Assembly: GCF_025336525.1 (NCBI RefSeq) | Contig: NZ_JAOCZP010000003.1 | Coordinates: 186,001-250,000 of the forward strand | Length of the DNA stretch: 64,000 nucleotides | Reading direction: 5' to 3' | From: Chelativorans salis | Lineage (GTDB): Bacteria; Pseudomonadota; Alphaproteobacteria; Rhizobiales; Rhizobiaceae | In this document: in pieces, positions 9,901 to 17,122 of the stretch | Position numbering within the stretch: position 1 is the first letter of the stretch | Layout of the letters: each line of letters starts with the position of its first letter | The notes under the pieces: generated by a model | Told to the model about the DNA's origin: nothing | Database searches by the model: none | The model's input: the letters and a program-made list of their open reading frames with translations, nothing else | Program-made: the position numbers and the translations under genes

Positions 9901-11912
9901 ATGGCGACGTTTTCGATCGGACGACCATCGAGCGCTGGTTGGGTCACTTCAACACCCTCGTCTCCGCTATTGCCGACGATATCGGTCGCAAGGTCGTGGA
10001 TCTTCCCCTGCTTTCCCACGATCAGGAGAATTGGCTCGTCAACGAGATCAATCAGACGGCGACCGAGTATGAGCGTGACCGCTTCGTCTTCGAGCTATTC
10101 GCCCGCAAAGTCAGCGAACGGCCCGATGCGATCGCCGCCGAGCACGATGGCGCGTCCATCACCTACGGCGCGCTCGAAACCAGAAGCAACCAGCTCGCCC
10201 GGCACATTCAGGCCAGGCTCTTCATACCGGGCCAACGTGTCGCCCTGGCGCTCGATCGGTCTATAGACATGCTTGTCGCCCTACTGGCGATAATGAAAGC
10301 GGGCCACGCCTATGTGCCGCTCGACCCCAACCACCCGGAAGCGCGCCTGCGGCAGACGATGGAGGCCGCGGACATCTCGGCTCTCGTCTGCGGCAACGAC
10401 ACGATCGCAAGGCTAGCCGCCAAGAACACCTGCGTGATCCGCATGGATACCGAGCGGACGAAGATCGACGCGCAGGATGCGGCCCCGCTGGAACTGCAGT
10501 TGGCAGACGCCGGCTCGGCCGCCTACATCATCTTCACCTCGGGCTCCACGGGTACGCCCAAGGGCGTCGAGGTGTCGCACCGCTCCCTGGTCAACTTTTT
10601 GACCTCCATGGCCAGGAAGCCCGGTTTCACGCCGCAAGACACGTTGCTTGCGGTAACGACCATCTCCTTCGATATCGCAGGCCTCGAGCTCTACCTGCCG
10701 CTGATCGTCGGGGGCAAGGTGGTCATCGCCGACCGTGCGCAGGTGCAGGATGGCTTCGCGCTTGTCGAACTCCTTAAGGCGTGCGGTGCAACAGTCCTGC
10801 AGGCAACCCCGACGCTGTGGCAGATACTTGTCGAGGCGGGCCTTTCGGATCAGCCGAGCCTGAAGATGCTGTCCGGCGGCGAGCCCTTGCCGAAGGAGCT
10901 TGCCCGTGGGCTTTTGAAGATCGGCGGCGAGCTATGGAACATGTACGGCCCGACCGAGACCACCATCTGGTCGTCGCTCGCCCGCGTCGAAGATGACGAC
11001 AACCAGATCCACATCGGCCATCCCATCGCCAATACGCAGCTCTACATCCTCGACAGCAACGACCGCATCGCCCCGGTGGGCGTCGTTGGTGAGCTCTGTA
11101 TCGGCGGTGACGGATTGGCGAATGGCTACTTCAACCGCCTGGACCTGACAGAGGCCGCTTTCCGGCCGGTGAGGATAGGCAGCAAGGTGCCCCGCCGGCT
11201 CTATAAGACCGGGGACGTCGGCAGGCGCCTTGCAGACGGAACGCTGCAGCTACTCGGCCGGCGTGACAACCAGATCAAGCTGCGCGGCTTCCGCATCGAG
11301 CTCGGTGAGATCGAAGCAGTGATCGGCAAGAAGGACGGCATCCGGCAATGCGCCGTCGTCGCTGCCAAAAACAGGAACGGCGATCGCCAGCTCGTCTGCC
11401 ATTTCGTACCGGCGGACGGACGTGAACCCTCAGCGGAAGAGCTCACCTCCCACGCCAAAGACCATCTGCCAGGGCACATGGTGCCCAGTTTCTGGATCGC
11501 TACGACCGAGCTTCCACACACGGCGAACGGCAAGCTCAACCGCAAGGCGCTCGAGAGGTTGGGCGTTCCGCAGCGCGAGGCCGCCCCCATCCGCACCAAG
11601 CCGCGCACGCCGATGGAGGAGAGACTGTCGCACATCTGGAAGGAGGTGCTGGAGATCGCAGAGATCGGCGTCGACGAAAACCTCTACGCCCTGGGTGCGG
11701 ATTCCTTGAGTATCTTCCGCATCGCCGCACGCATGATGGATGCCGGCCTGCCGCTCGAAGCCAAGCATCTCCTGCGCCACCCGACCATCTCTGAGCTGGC
11801 AAGCTACGCCGAAGAGCAGGACGAAGCGCCGATCAACGGGACGGCGCCGCACATTCCCTCGCTGAGGGAGTTCCGAAACGGCGCACGGCGCGGAATGGAG
11901 AGGCCCTCATGA
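3903..11912 (+). CDS. Hybrid PKS-NRPS megasynthase: KS-AT-ACP-aminotransferase-C-A-PCP
   Basis: 2669 residues. KS (about 19-445) has the C194/H330/H369 triad in SACSTS, HGTAT and NFGHL. AT (about 545-880) has GHSVG with S640 and HAFH at 736-739, a malonyl-type signature. ACP (about 945-1030) has S981 in LGFDSL. A PLP aminotransferase of the GSA-AT type (about 1175-1590) has K1421 in TYGKVLGGG. C (about 1608-2040) has intact HHIVCDG (H1739, H1740). A (about 2060-2565) reads DILQLGMIWK, a known glycine-type code. PCP has S2601. There is no KR, DH or ER, so the beta-keto product should pass to the aminotransferase, as in iturin/mycosubtilin and McyE-type systems. Both ends overlap neighbours by ATGA. 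Confidence 0.95.
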   Translation: MNDTSPQAEALADEGIGSVAIIGMSGRFPGAHSVDALWDLIAQGRHAFAHFPPEEIEDAFGEDVRAAKDYVPARPHLDDVELFDAEFFGMYPREAALLDPQFRIFMEICWESIEGAGYDPYACPGQVGVFAGSALATYLINNVLSDREKAEAFTSNYQIGMFSELIGSINDTLATRVAYKLNLRGPAFTIQSACSTSLLAVAQACQNLLTYSCDMALAGGVSITFPQKRGYIYQEGGMASPDGFCRPFDADAAGTVFGSGAGVVLLKRLDDALRDGDHIHAVIRGYGVNNDGSGKVGYTAPSVEGQAEAITTAYASAGVDPATIGYVECHGTATPLGDPIEFAGLRKAFGDVSQRSTCALGSVKGNFGHLDAAAGVAGLIKAALVLRNAKIPPMANFSEPNPHIDLDDSPFYIPRALCEWPADAPRRRAGVSSFGVGGTNVHLVLEAAPPAPSLVEEYKKANHIIPLSALNEVSLAGMRRNLAEALRRRPDIPLPAVAFTLQNGRHHFAHRTAAIGANVEEAVAGLENERPLAGKAEETPPPVIFMFPGQGAQYVGMGGALYDSEPEFARWIDHGAGLLEAKTGIDLRQFIRHAGDPTEEMSAALRDTKFAQPALYLIEYATARLWMSRGLVPAAMIGHSVGEFVAATLANVMSFDDGLLLVANRGRLMQKQPKGAMVSVRAGAETVRAHLDEGVEIAAVNAPKLCVISGTFEAVDAACARLQEADIAFSRLHTSHAFHSAMMDKAAAALRKETGKLAYGTATIPYVSCTTGDWQTDALGTSPDYWAQHCRDAVRFAEGLATACREKRPVLLEVGPGRTLSVFAAQTINRGDLAAIVQSLPEHDRASAAATTFAEAHARLWISGCDLDWPQLPISAQRRLSLPTYAFQRQKHWIEAPRPSRQSVANPQTPIVVEASAPQASMPQPAHAYGTDTMNAVTQAPSENRIKRLETALLALLAEMSGEELAADAAEATFLELGFDSLFIGQFAQKLEKQYKVKLSFRELLSSIPTVDALARHLDAELPPDALQPAPGSAVQAPVPATQAPMVPTATPSTPAATGLEGLFQSQLQMMQQLFARQLQAAQTLGIATPPPIPQQTSPQSTVFGNAPAPEGAKPAEAENSSGRPRLYKPGMRLGDGELTPQKRAFIAELSERYSAKNAKSRAFTEANRHRLADPRAASGFRAEWKEIVFPVVSDRSKGSRIWDIDGNEYIDLVNGMGQTAFGHAPDFVVKAMIDQVNSGFAIGPQTPLAGEVAELIGEMTGHERVTFCNTGSEAVMAAMRVARTVTGREKVVVFGNDYHGQFDEVLVKGRGRSGAPAALPIAAGIPPTSLSNMTVLSYGAPESLEWIRANAEDIAAVIIEPVQSRHPELRPVEFVRELRRIATEGEFALVFDEVVTGFRVHPGGMQSVWGIKGDMATYGKVLGGGMPIGVLAGDSRFMDALDGGHWNYGDDSVPMVAPTFFAGTFVRHPVTLAAAKAVLQHIKGEGQALYSQVADRTQLLVEELNADLSRRGIAGKINGYASWFVTDFGSLDPLGALFYPHVRMQGIHVQDGYPCFLTTVHTEEDFQHIADVFRNSLDALQTAGILAPSEEKSLAAAPMPVAGETVSSAELTEAQKEIWLAAQAGDEASCSFNESFNLTLEGFLNKEAFRRALDLVIGRHDALHIRFSRSGERLEIIPDFRINMEFHDLAGDPDPEAALEELVAEEARTPFDLVTGPLARTRLVRLAANRHVLIFTAHHIVCDGWSTNVIVEELAAAYSAFVSNREPNLPPALSFAVYAGNLAKAETNPTTEDYWLKQFETVPELADLPTDRPRPERRTFAGGTCTRHIEKETYKRLKKAGAKSGATMFSTLLAALQVMIARLSDSTDIVIAVPSAGQSLLGDQTLVGHCVNLLPLRQGVDTGASFEKHLRATQQGVLQAFEHQDYTYGTLVRKLGIRRDPSRLPLTEIQFNLERMSRNAGFEGLSAKITPNPKAFSNFDMFLNMIESEDGIRIDVDYNGDVFDRTTIERWLGHFNTLVSAIADDIGRKVVDLPLLSHDQENWLVNEINQTATEYERDRFVFELFARKVSERPDAIAAEHDGASITYGALETRSNQLARHIQARLFIPGQRVALALDRSIDMLVALLAIMKAGHAYVPLDPNHPEARLRQTMEAADISALVCGNDTIARLAAKNTCVIRMDTERTKIDAQDAAPLELQLADAGSAAYIIFTSGSTGTPKGVEVSHRSLVNFLTSMARKPGFTPQDTLLAVTTISFDIAGLELYLPLIVGGKVVIADRAQVQDGFALVELLKACGATVLQATPTLWQILVEAGLSDQPSLKMLSGGEPLPKELARGLLKIGGELWNMYGPTETTIWSSLARVEDDDNQIHIGHPIANTQLYILDSNDRIAPVGVVGELCIGGDGLANGYFNRLDLTEAAFRPVRIGSKVPRRLYKTGDVGRRLADGTLQLLGRRDNQIKLRGFRIELGEIEAVIGKKDGIRQCAVVAAKNRNGDRQLVCHFVPADGREPSAEELTSHAKDHLPGHMVPSFWIATTELPHTANGKLNRKALERLGVPQREAAPIRTKPRTPMEERLSHIWKEVLEIAEIGVDENLYALGADSLSIFRIAARMMDAGLPLEAKHLLRHPTISELASYAEEQDEAPINGTAPHIPSLREFRNGARRGMERPS

Positions 11913-14698
11913 ACAAAATGGACCCTGCCGCGACATTCTCCGACGAGCGTCATGCCGTCGTCGCCGAGTTCCCTTGCACGCAGACACAGCTGCGCTGCTG
12001 GTTTCTCGACCAACTCAGCCCCGGCAACCCGGCGCTCAACGTCGCCGTGCGTTGGGAAATCCGCGGCACCTTCAAGATCGCCAGCATAGAGGCCGCCTTC
12101 CGGCAAATCATCGACCGGCACGAAATCCTGCGCACCCGCTTCATGGACGTCTCCGGCCGGCCGATCCAGCAGGTGGTCGATAAAGTCGATTTTAAGATGT
12201 CGGTGATCGACCTCAGGAATGTGCCTGCGGACCAGCGCGACGAGCGCATCCAATCCATCAGCCGTGAGACGGCGTGTGCGCCGTTCGATCTGCGCGTGCC
12301 AGGGCTTTTCCGCGTCACCTTCCTGATGGTGGAAAATGAACGCGGCTTCATCCTCATCACCGCCCACCAGACCTGCTTCGATGGCTGGTCGATCCGCGTG
12401 CTCGGCCGCGAGGTGGGTGAGGTCGCTTCGGCAATCGACGCCAACCGGAACCCCAGCCTTCCGGAGCTGCCCTTGCAATATGGCGACTTCGCCCTGTGGC
12501 AGGACGAATACCGCCGCAGCTACGGCTTCGAAGCCGAAAAGACCTACTGGCGCAGGCAACTGGCGGATGCTCCCTATTTCGAAGTCCCTCCCGACCGGCC
12601 ACGCGGGCACACCAAGACCAGCCGGGGCGAGATCCTATCGGCGGCGATGCCGCTTGAATTCGGCGAGCGCATCGACCAAGCCGCCCGCGCGCATCAGGTT
12701 TCCCTCTTCAGCTACGGCGCCGCTGTCATCAGTGCCGCATTGGGCCGGCTCACCGGCGAGAGGCAAATCCTGTTCGGAACGCAGATCGCCGGGCGCGACG
12801 AAGTGGATCTGGAAAATCTCATCGGCGTCTTCATCAACAACCTCGTCCTGCGCTTCGATGTAGCGGACGACCTGTCCTTTGCCGAGCATATCCGCCGCGC
12901 CAGCGATACGGTCGCCGCTGCTCTCAATCACCAGAAAATGCCGTTCAACAATCTGGTCGAGCTCATAAACCCGGCGCGGGATGCATCGCGGAATCCGCTG
13001 ATCTCGATCAACTTCAATCAGCAGAAGGCTTTTTTGGAGAATGCGCGCTACGGCGAGTTCGAGCTTATCAGCGCTCCTTCCCAATCGCCGGGCGTTGTCT
13101 ACGACCTCAACTTCATCATGATCGGCCGGCCGAACGGTTGGCGCATGTCGGTCGAGTACAACACCGACCTCTTCGATGCGGGCACTGCACAAGAGCTGCT
13201 GCGTCTCTGGCAGGATACCTACGAGCACGCCCTGACGGATCCGACCGCCAAACTCGGCTTGCCGAGTGTGCCCACCCGTCGGCGGGTTTCCAACGAGCTC
13301 ACTTCGGGCCCCACACAGCTTGAGAAAATTCTGGCAGAGCATCCCTGGGTCGCCGAGGCCGTTGCAATAGGTGCCGACACATCGGCAACTGGCCGCCCAT
13401 ACGGGTTCGTCGTGCCTTCGCCGACACTCGCCCATCCCGTCGAGGTGCTTCCCGAGCGCCTGATGGAGTTTTTGTCCACCCGCATTGAGGCCAAGGACAT
13501 GCCGGATGGCATCAGCGTTCTGCTCGCACTGCCGCGCACGGCCGCGGGCGGTATAGACCGGCAAGTGCTGAAGGTCCCTTCGTCCTTGCAGGCCAAGGAA
13601 CGCCCTGTGGTCGCGCCGACACCGGCAGGCAAGCGCCCCGCGACCGACAAGGAGCGCCAGCTAGCAGAGATATGGGCGGATGTACTCGGCGTGGACAAGG
13701 TGGAGGGATCCGACGATTTCTTCGCCCTTGGTGGCCACTCGCTGCTCGCCCTGCGCATGTTATCGGCGATGAGGGAGGCGTTCGGCGTAACTCCGGATCT
13801 CGCCCTCCTCTTCAGAGCACCCACCCTCACCGCCTTCTCCCGCGAAGCCTTCGGCGAGGAATTGCCTGCACCGGCAAGCCCCGAGCCAGCGCCCATGAAG
13901 CGATCCGCCTATTGGGAGACCTCGCTCTACAGGGAAGGCAACAGTGCGTACACCCTCTATACGCTCAATCACCCGTTCCTCTACTACCGCATGGCCAACG
14001 AGCTTGCCGAGGGAACGTCTGTGGTGAACCTCCACATGTTCGGCGCCGAGATCGACGACGAGCTTCGCGATCTACCGATGGAGCAGATCGTGGCCGATGC
14101 GATCGCCGCCATGGACCTTCGTCCCGATTCCGGTCCGGTCGCCGTCGTCGGGCTGTGCGTGAACGGCATCCTGGCGATCGAGCTGGCGCGACAGCTCCGC
14201 CGCCTCGGCCACCGCATCCAGTTCGTGGGCGTCATCGATAGCTGGGCGCCCGGCTATTTCCGCTCGCTCCCCCGCTTGAGACAGCTCCGCTGGACCATGG
14301 AAAAGCGCGCCAAGCGGCTCGCCTATTTCACCGGCAAGCTCATCGGCGGCAGGATGTCGCTGATCGATTACCTGAAGGAGTTCAACGCCACGCTGAAGCT
14401 CCTTGGTGCAAAAGGGACACCGAGCGAGGAGGAGCGGCAGAATGAGCTCGTCACCGACCTCCTGGTCGAGGCCTCACGCCGCTACCGTCCGCGGCCGATC
14501 ACAGGCGAGGACGTCCTGCTGTTCCGCAGCCAGGCAAACCACAAGCGCGCGAAAAAGCTCCTGTTCGGATGGCGCGGCTTCATCCGCGACGACACGCCGG
14601 TTTTTGATCTTAATGGATGGCACGAAGATTCGCTCAGCAGTGCCGGTATCAGCAAGCTGTCTTCGATCCTGTCGAGACGGCTGAACGTAGGGGGCTGA
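11909..14698 (+). CDS. Terminal NRPS protein: atypical C domain, A-domain remnant, PCP, Cys-type thioesterase
   Basis: 929 residues. C domain (about 18-440): the core motif reads H153-Q154-T-C-F-D158-G, so the second, catalytic His of HHxxxDG is Gln. Residues about 450-560 look like only the C-terminal subdomain of an A domain (HPWVAEAVAIG, then LPRTAAGGIDRQVL, where the A10 Lys is Gly); the ATP- and substrate-binding core is absent. PCP has S611 in LGGHSLLAL. The thioesterase (about 660-925) has GLCVNG, putting C750 where Ser normally sits, with D777 and H905 completing a triad. It should end the assembly line by hydrolysis, cyclisation or transfer; which one cannot be told. The next gene begins one base after the stop. 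Confidence 0.92.
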   Translation: MNKMDPAATFSDERHAVVAEFPCTQTQLRCWFLDQLSPGNPALNVAVRWEIRGTFKIASIEAAFRQIIDRHEILRTRFMDVSGRPIQQVVDKVDFKMSVIDLRNVPADQRDERIQSISRETACAPFDLRVPGLFRVTFLMVENERGFILITAHQTCFDGWSIRVLGREVGEVASAIDANRNPSLPELPLQYGDFALWQDEYRRSYGFEAEKTYWRRQLADAPYFEVPPDRPRGHTKTSRGEILSAAMPLEFGERIDQAARAHQVSLFSYGAAVISAALGRLTGERQILFGTQIAGRDEVDLENLIGVFINNLVLRFDVADDLSFAEHIRRASDTVAAALNHQKMPFNNLVELINPARDASRNPLISINFNQQKAFLENARYGEFELISAPSQSPGVVYDLNFIMIGRPNGWRMSVEYNTDLFDAGTAQELLRLWQDTYEHALTDPTAKLGLPSVPTRRRVSNELTSGPTQLEKILAEHPWVAEAVAIGADTSATGRPYGFVVPSPTLAHPVEVLPERLMEFLSTRIEAKDMPDGISVLLALPRTAAGGIDRQVLKVPSSLQAKERPVVAPTPAGKRPATDKERQLAEIWADVLGVDKVEGSDDFFALGGHSLLALRMLSAMREAFGVTPDLALLFRAPTLTAFSREAFGEELPAPASPEPAPMKRSAYWETSLYREGNSAYTLYTLNHPFLYYRMANELAEGTSVVNLHMFGAEIDDELRDLPMEQIVADAIAAMDLRPDSGPVAVVGLCVNGILAIELARQLRRLGHRIQFVGVIDSWAPGYFRSLPRLRQLRWTMEKRAKRLAYFTGKLIGGRMSLIDYLKEFNATLKLLGAKGTPSEEERQNELVTDLLVEASRRYRPRPITGEDVLLFRSQANHKRAKKLLFGWRGFIRDDTPVFDLNGWHEDSLSSAGISKLSSILSRRLNVGG

Positions 14699-14699
14699 C

Positions 14700-16346
14700 T
14701 TGCGCTTCAATGGCAAGGTTTATGTTCAGCCGGTCCTGGAGTGGACGGGCAAAAGCAACCGGCCTCCCCTTCGCATCGGCATCCTCGTCGGTAGCGAAAG
14801 TTTCGAGAACTGGGAGCTGCAGCTTTTCGACCGGCTGTTTGCCGATCCGCGCTTTGATCTCAAGGCCGTGCTGATACACCCGGGCGGCTATGGCCAACGC
14901 TCCACGACGCCGCTTCTTGGCCTCGTCGCAAAGGTCGACCGCCTGCTGTTCGCCCGTCAGCCTGCCTATCGTCCGAGCTATTTCGACGATATCCGTCAAC
15001 GGACGGAGTTCATCCGTCTTGATGAAGCTGATCGCGCCTACACGAACGGGTCACCGGCTTTGGAAAGGCTGCGCCTCGACCTTGTCCTGCGCACGATCCC
15101 TCGCGGGCTCCCGGATGCCTTCGTCGCCACGCTCCCGTTCGGCGAGTGGGCGTTGACGTTCGCCGATCTCAGATCCCGCACCGCAGACTGGTGTGGCTTT
15201 GCCGAGGTCGTCGCGGGCTCGCCGACGATGCAAATAGGGCTCAACGTCAATCATGGCGGAGGAAAACCCTTCGGGCAGATCGCTTCGGCCGCGTTCAACC
15301 CAAAGTTCAGCGCCGCCAGAAATTCGGCTTTTCTCAAAGAAAAGGCGGTGATCCTGCTCATGAGGGAGCTGCGGCGCCTGGCGGATACCGGAAGCCTCAC
15401 ACTTGGGCACGGCACGGCTTCAACCGATCCTGCCGGCCCGCCGGACACGGCAGAGGTCGCACGCTATGTCGTCGGACTGGCGCGCGCGGCTACCTCACGC
15501 GCCACGAGGGAGCTACGGAGAAAGGCTGGCATCGAAACGGCGGTCTGGACGCTTTTTAGCGGCGCCGGCTCCGTCGAGCGCTTTGATCCGCATCTCGCCG
15601 TCGAACTTCCGCCCGCAAAAGACTCGATCAAGGCCGATCCCTTTCTCTTCAGACACGGCGGCGACTGCTATGTCTTCTACGAGAATTATGCGGTCGGTGA
15701 CCACAAAGCCCATATCGCTGTCGGCAGGCTGAAGGGTGATGGCATCGAGCCGCTCGGCCCGGCGATAGAGAGCACCAGCCATCTCTCCTTTCCGTTCGTA
15801 TTCCGCAACGGCAAGGGCATTTTCATGATGCCGGAAACACATCAGGAAAAGCGCATAGAGATTTGGCGCTGCACCGACTTTCCCTTGAAATGGGAACTCT
15901 ATGCGACTGCGCTCGACGGCTACTCGGCCGCCGACAGCACTCTTTTCCGGCGCAAAGGCAAGTGGTGGCTTTTGTCCAATCTGTCAGACCACCACGCGTA
16001 CGAGGATCATTGCAGCGAGCTCCACGCATTCGAGGTCGACGGGCCCAGGCTGTCGCGCATCGTCCCGCATGCGCGTAATCCGGTAGTCATCGGCAGCACC
16101 GTCGCCCGCAATGCCGGCCGGGTCTTCGCCAGCCATGGCCGCCTGTTCCGGCCATCGCAGAACAACGCCTACGGCATTTATGGCTATGGTCTCAACATCA
16201 TGGAGATCCAGGAGCTGAGCCGCGAGGTCTATCGCGAGACCTGCATCAGGACGATCATTCCCGACTTCAAGCCCGGCCTCGCCGGCTGCCACCACTTCGA
16301 TGCCGCCGGCGGCCGCTACATCCTCGATGCGCGGTTGAGCAGCTGA
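14700..16346 (+). CDS. Formyltransferase-like / GINT1-type beta-propeller protein
   Basis: 548 residues, starting with TTG at 14700; AGGGGG six bases upstream supports this start. The N-terminal third (RIGILVGSESFENWELQLFDRL) resembles the Rossmann part of formyltransferase-like proteins, but no clear formyltransferase catalytic motif was found. The C-terminal half (from about 295) has repeated blade-like segments such as KADPFLFRHGGDCYVFYE and GIFMMPETHQEKRIEIWRC, typical of the domain found in glucosamine inositolphosphorylceramide transferase 1. In bacteria this domain usually sits in polysaccharide clusters, which suggests a role on a sugar. It is fourth in the NRPS operon, so it may link the peptide to a glycan; that is inference. 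Its 3' end overlaps the convergent PPTase by 31 bases. Confidence 0.75.
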   Translation: MRFNGKVYVQPVLEWTGKSNRPPLRIGILVGSESFENWELQLFDRLFADPRFDLKAVLIHPGGYGQRSTTPLLGLVAKVDRLLFARQPAYRPSYFDDIRQRTEFIRLDEADRAYTNGSPALERLRLDLVLRTIPRGLPDAFVATLPFGEWALTFADLRSRTADWCGFAEVVAGSPTMQIGLNVNHGGGKPFGQIASAAFNPKFSAARNSAFLKEKAVILLMRELRRLADTGSLTLGHGTASTDPAGPPDTAEVARYVVGLARAATSRATRELRRKAGIETAVWTLFSGAGSVERFDPHLAVELPPAKDSIKADPFLFRHGGDCYVFYENYAVGDHKAHIAVGRLKGDGIEPLGPAIESTSHLSFPFVFRNGKGIFMMPETHQEKRIEIWRCTDFPLKWELYATALDGYSAADSTLFRRKGKWWLLSNLSDHHAYEDHCSELHAFEVDGPRLSRIVPHARNPVVIGSTVARNAGRVFASHGRLFRPSQNNAYGIYGYGLNIMEIQELSREVYRETCIRTIIPDFKPGLAGCHHFDAAGGRYILDARLSS

Positions 16347-17122
16347 TTGTCGGGCGAGGCTCGTAGAACACGGGCCGCAAGCGGCATTTCCTCCCGCACA
16401 CTTTCTGCCGTTTCGTCCGTCCGGTAATGCAACGAGACATCGTTGTCGGCCGTCAAAGCCGCCATCGCACCCACGAAGCCTGCCGGCAGGGCCAGGTTGA
16501 GAAGCCGCCATTGCGCCGGCGCTTGTGCATCGCCCTCAAGCCGCAGCAGCCTTGGTTCGCCAACCGAATCGATCGACACGTCGAAGGCTTCGAGCGGCAG
16601 GGAAAGCCCCGCCCCGTGCGCCTTGACGAAGGCCTCCTTGCGTGTCCAGCACCGGTAGAAGGCTTCGAGATAATTGCCCCGCCGGACGCCGCGGAGCGCC
16701 AGGCGTTCGCTGGGTGAGAAAAAGTGACCCGCCACGTCTTCCTTGAGCGGCACGATCTTCTCGATATCGATGCCGACATGATACCTGTCCGACACCGCCA
16801 GTACCGCCATGCCGGCGGCATGGCTGAGATTGAAATGCAGCGGCGGTCGCGAGACCGCCAGACGCGGCTTCCCGAACACGTTGTAGGCGAAAGAAAGCCG
16901 CCTGGCGGGCACGCCCAGATAGCGGCCGATGATCTCGCGCAGCTTGCCCCGCCCGACGATGAAGCGCAGGCGATCGCGCTCATGCACAAAGCGTGAGGCG
17001 CGTGCGAACTCCCCATCGCTGAGCGCCGTGACGTAGCGCGGCAGGTCGTCCATGCCAACGTCGAGTGGCCAACGCCAGATATCGACGATGTCCGGGCCGA
17101 TGGTGAGGGGTCTATACCGCAT
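16316..17122 (-). CDS. 4'-phosphopantetheinyl transferase, Sfp type
   Basis: 268 residues from the ATG at 17120-17122, which has GGAGG seven bases upstream; an in-frame start farther up lacks such a site. It carries the family motifs VGIDIEKI (Mg-binding Asp and Glu) and WTRKEAFVKAHGAGL, plus LHFNLSHA near residue 95. It moves phosphopantetheine from CoA to the Ser of carrier domains, so it should activate the four carrier proteins encoded next door (S579, S981, S2601, S611). Its start overlaps the end of the DegT gene by 11 bases, so the two are probably co-translated. Confidence 0.95.
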   Translation of the reverse strand: MRYRPLTIGPDIVDIWRWPLDVGMDDLPRYVTALSDGEFARASRFVHERDRLRFIVGRGKLREIIGRYLGVPARRLSFAYNVFGKPRLAVSRPPLHFNLSHAAGMAVLAVSDRYHVGIDIEKIVPLKEDVAGHFFSPSERLALRGVRRGNYLEAFYRCWTRKEAFVKAHGAGLSLPLEAFDVSIDSVGEPRLLRLEGDAQAPAQWRLLNLALPAGFVGAMAALTADNDVSLHYRTDETAESVREEMPLAARVLRASPDNQLLNRASRM

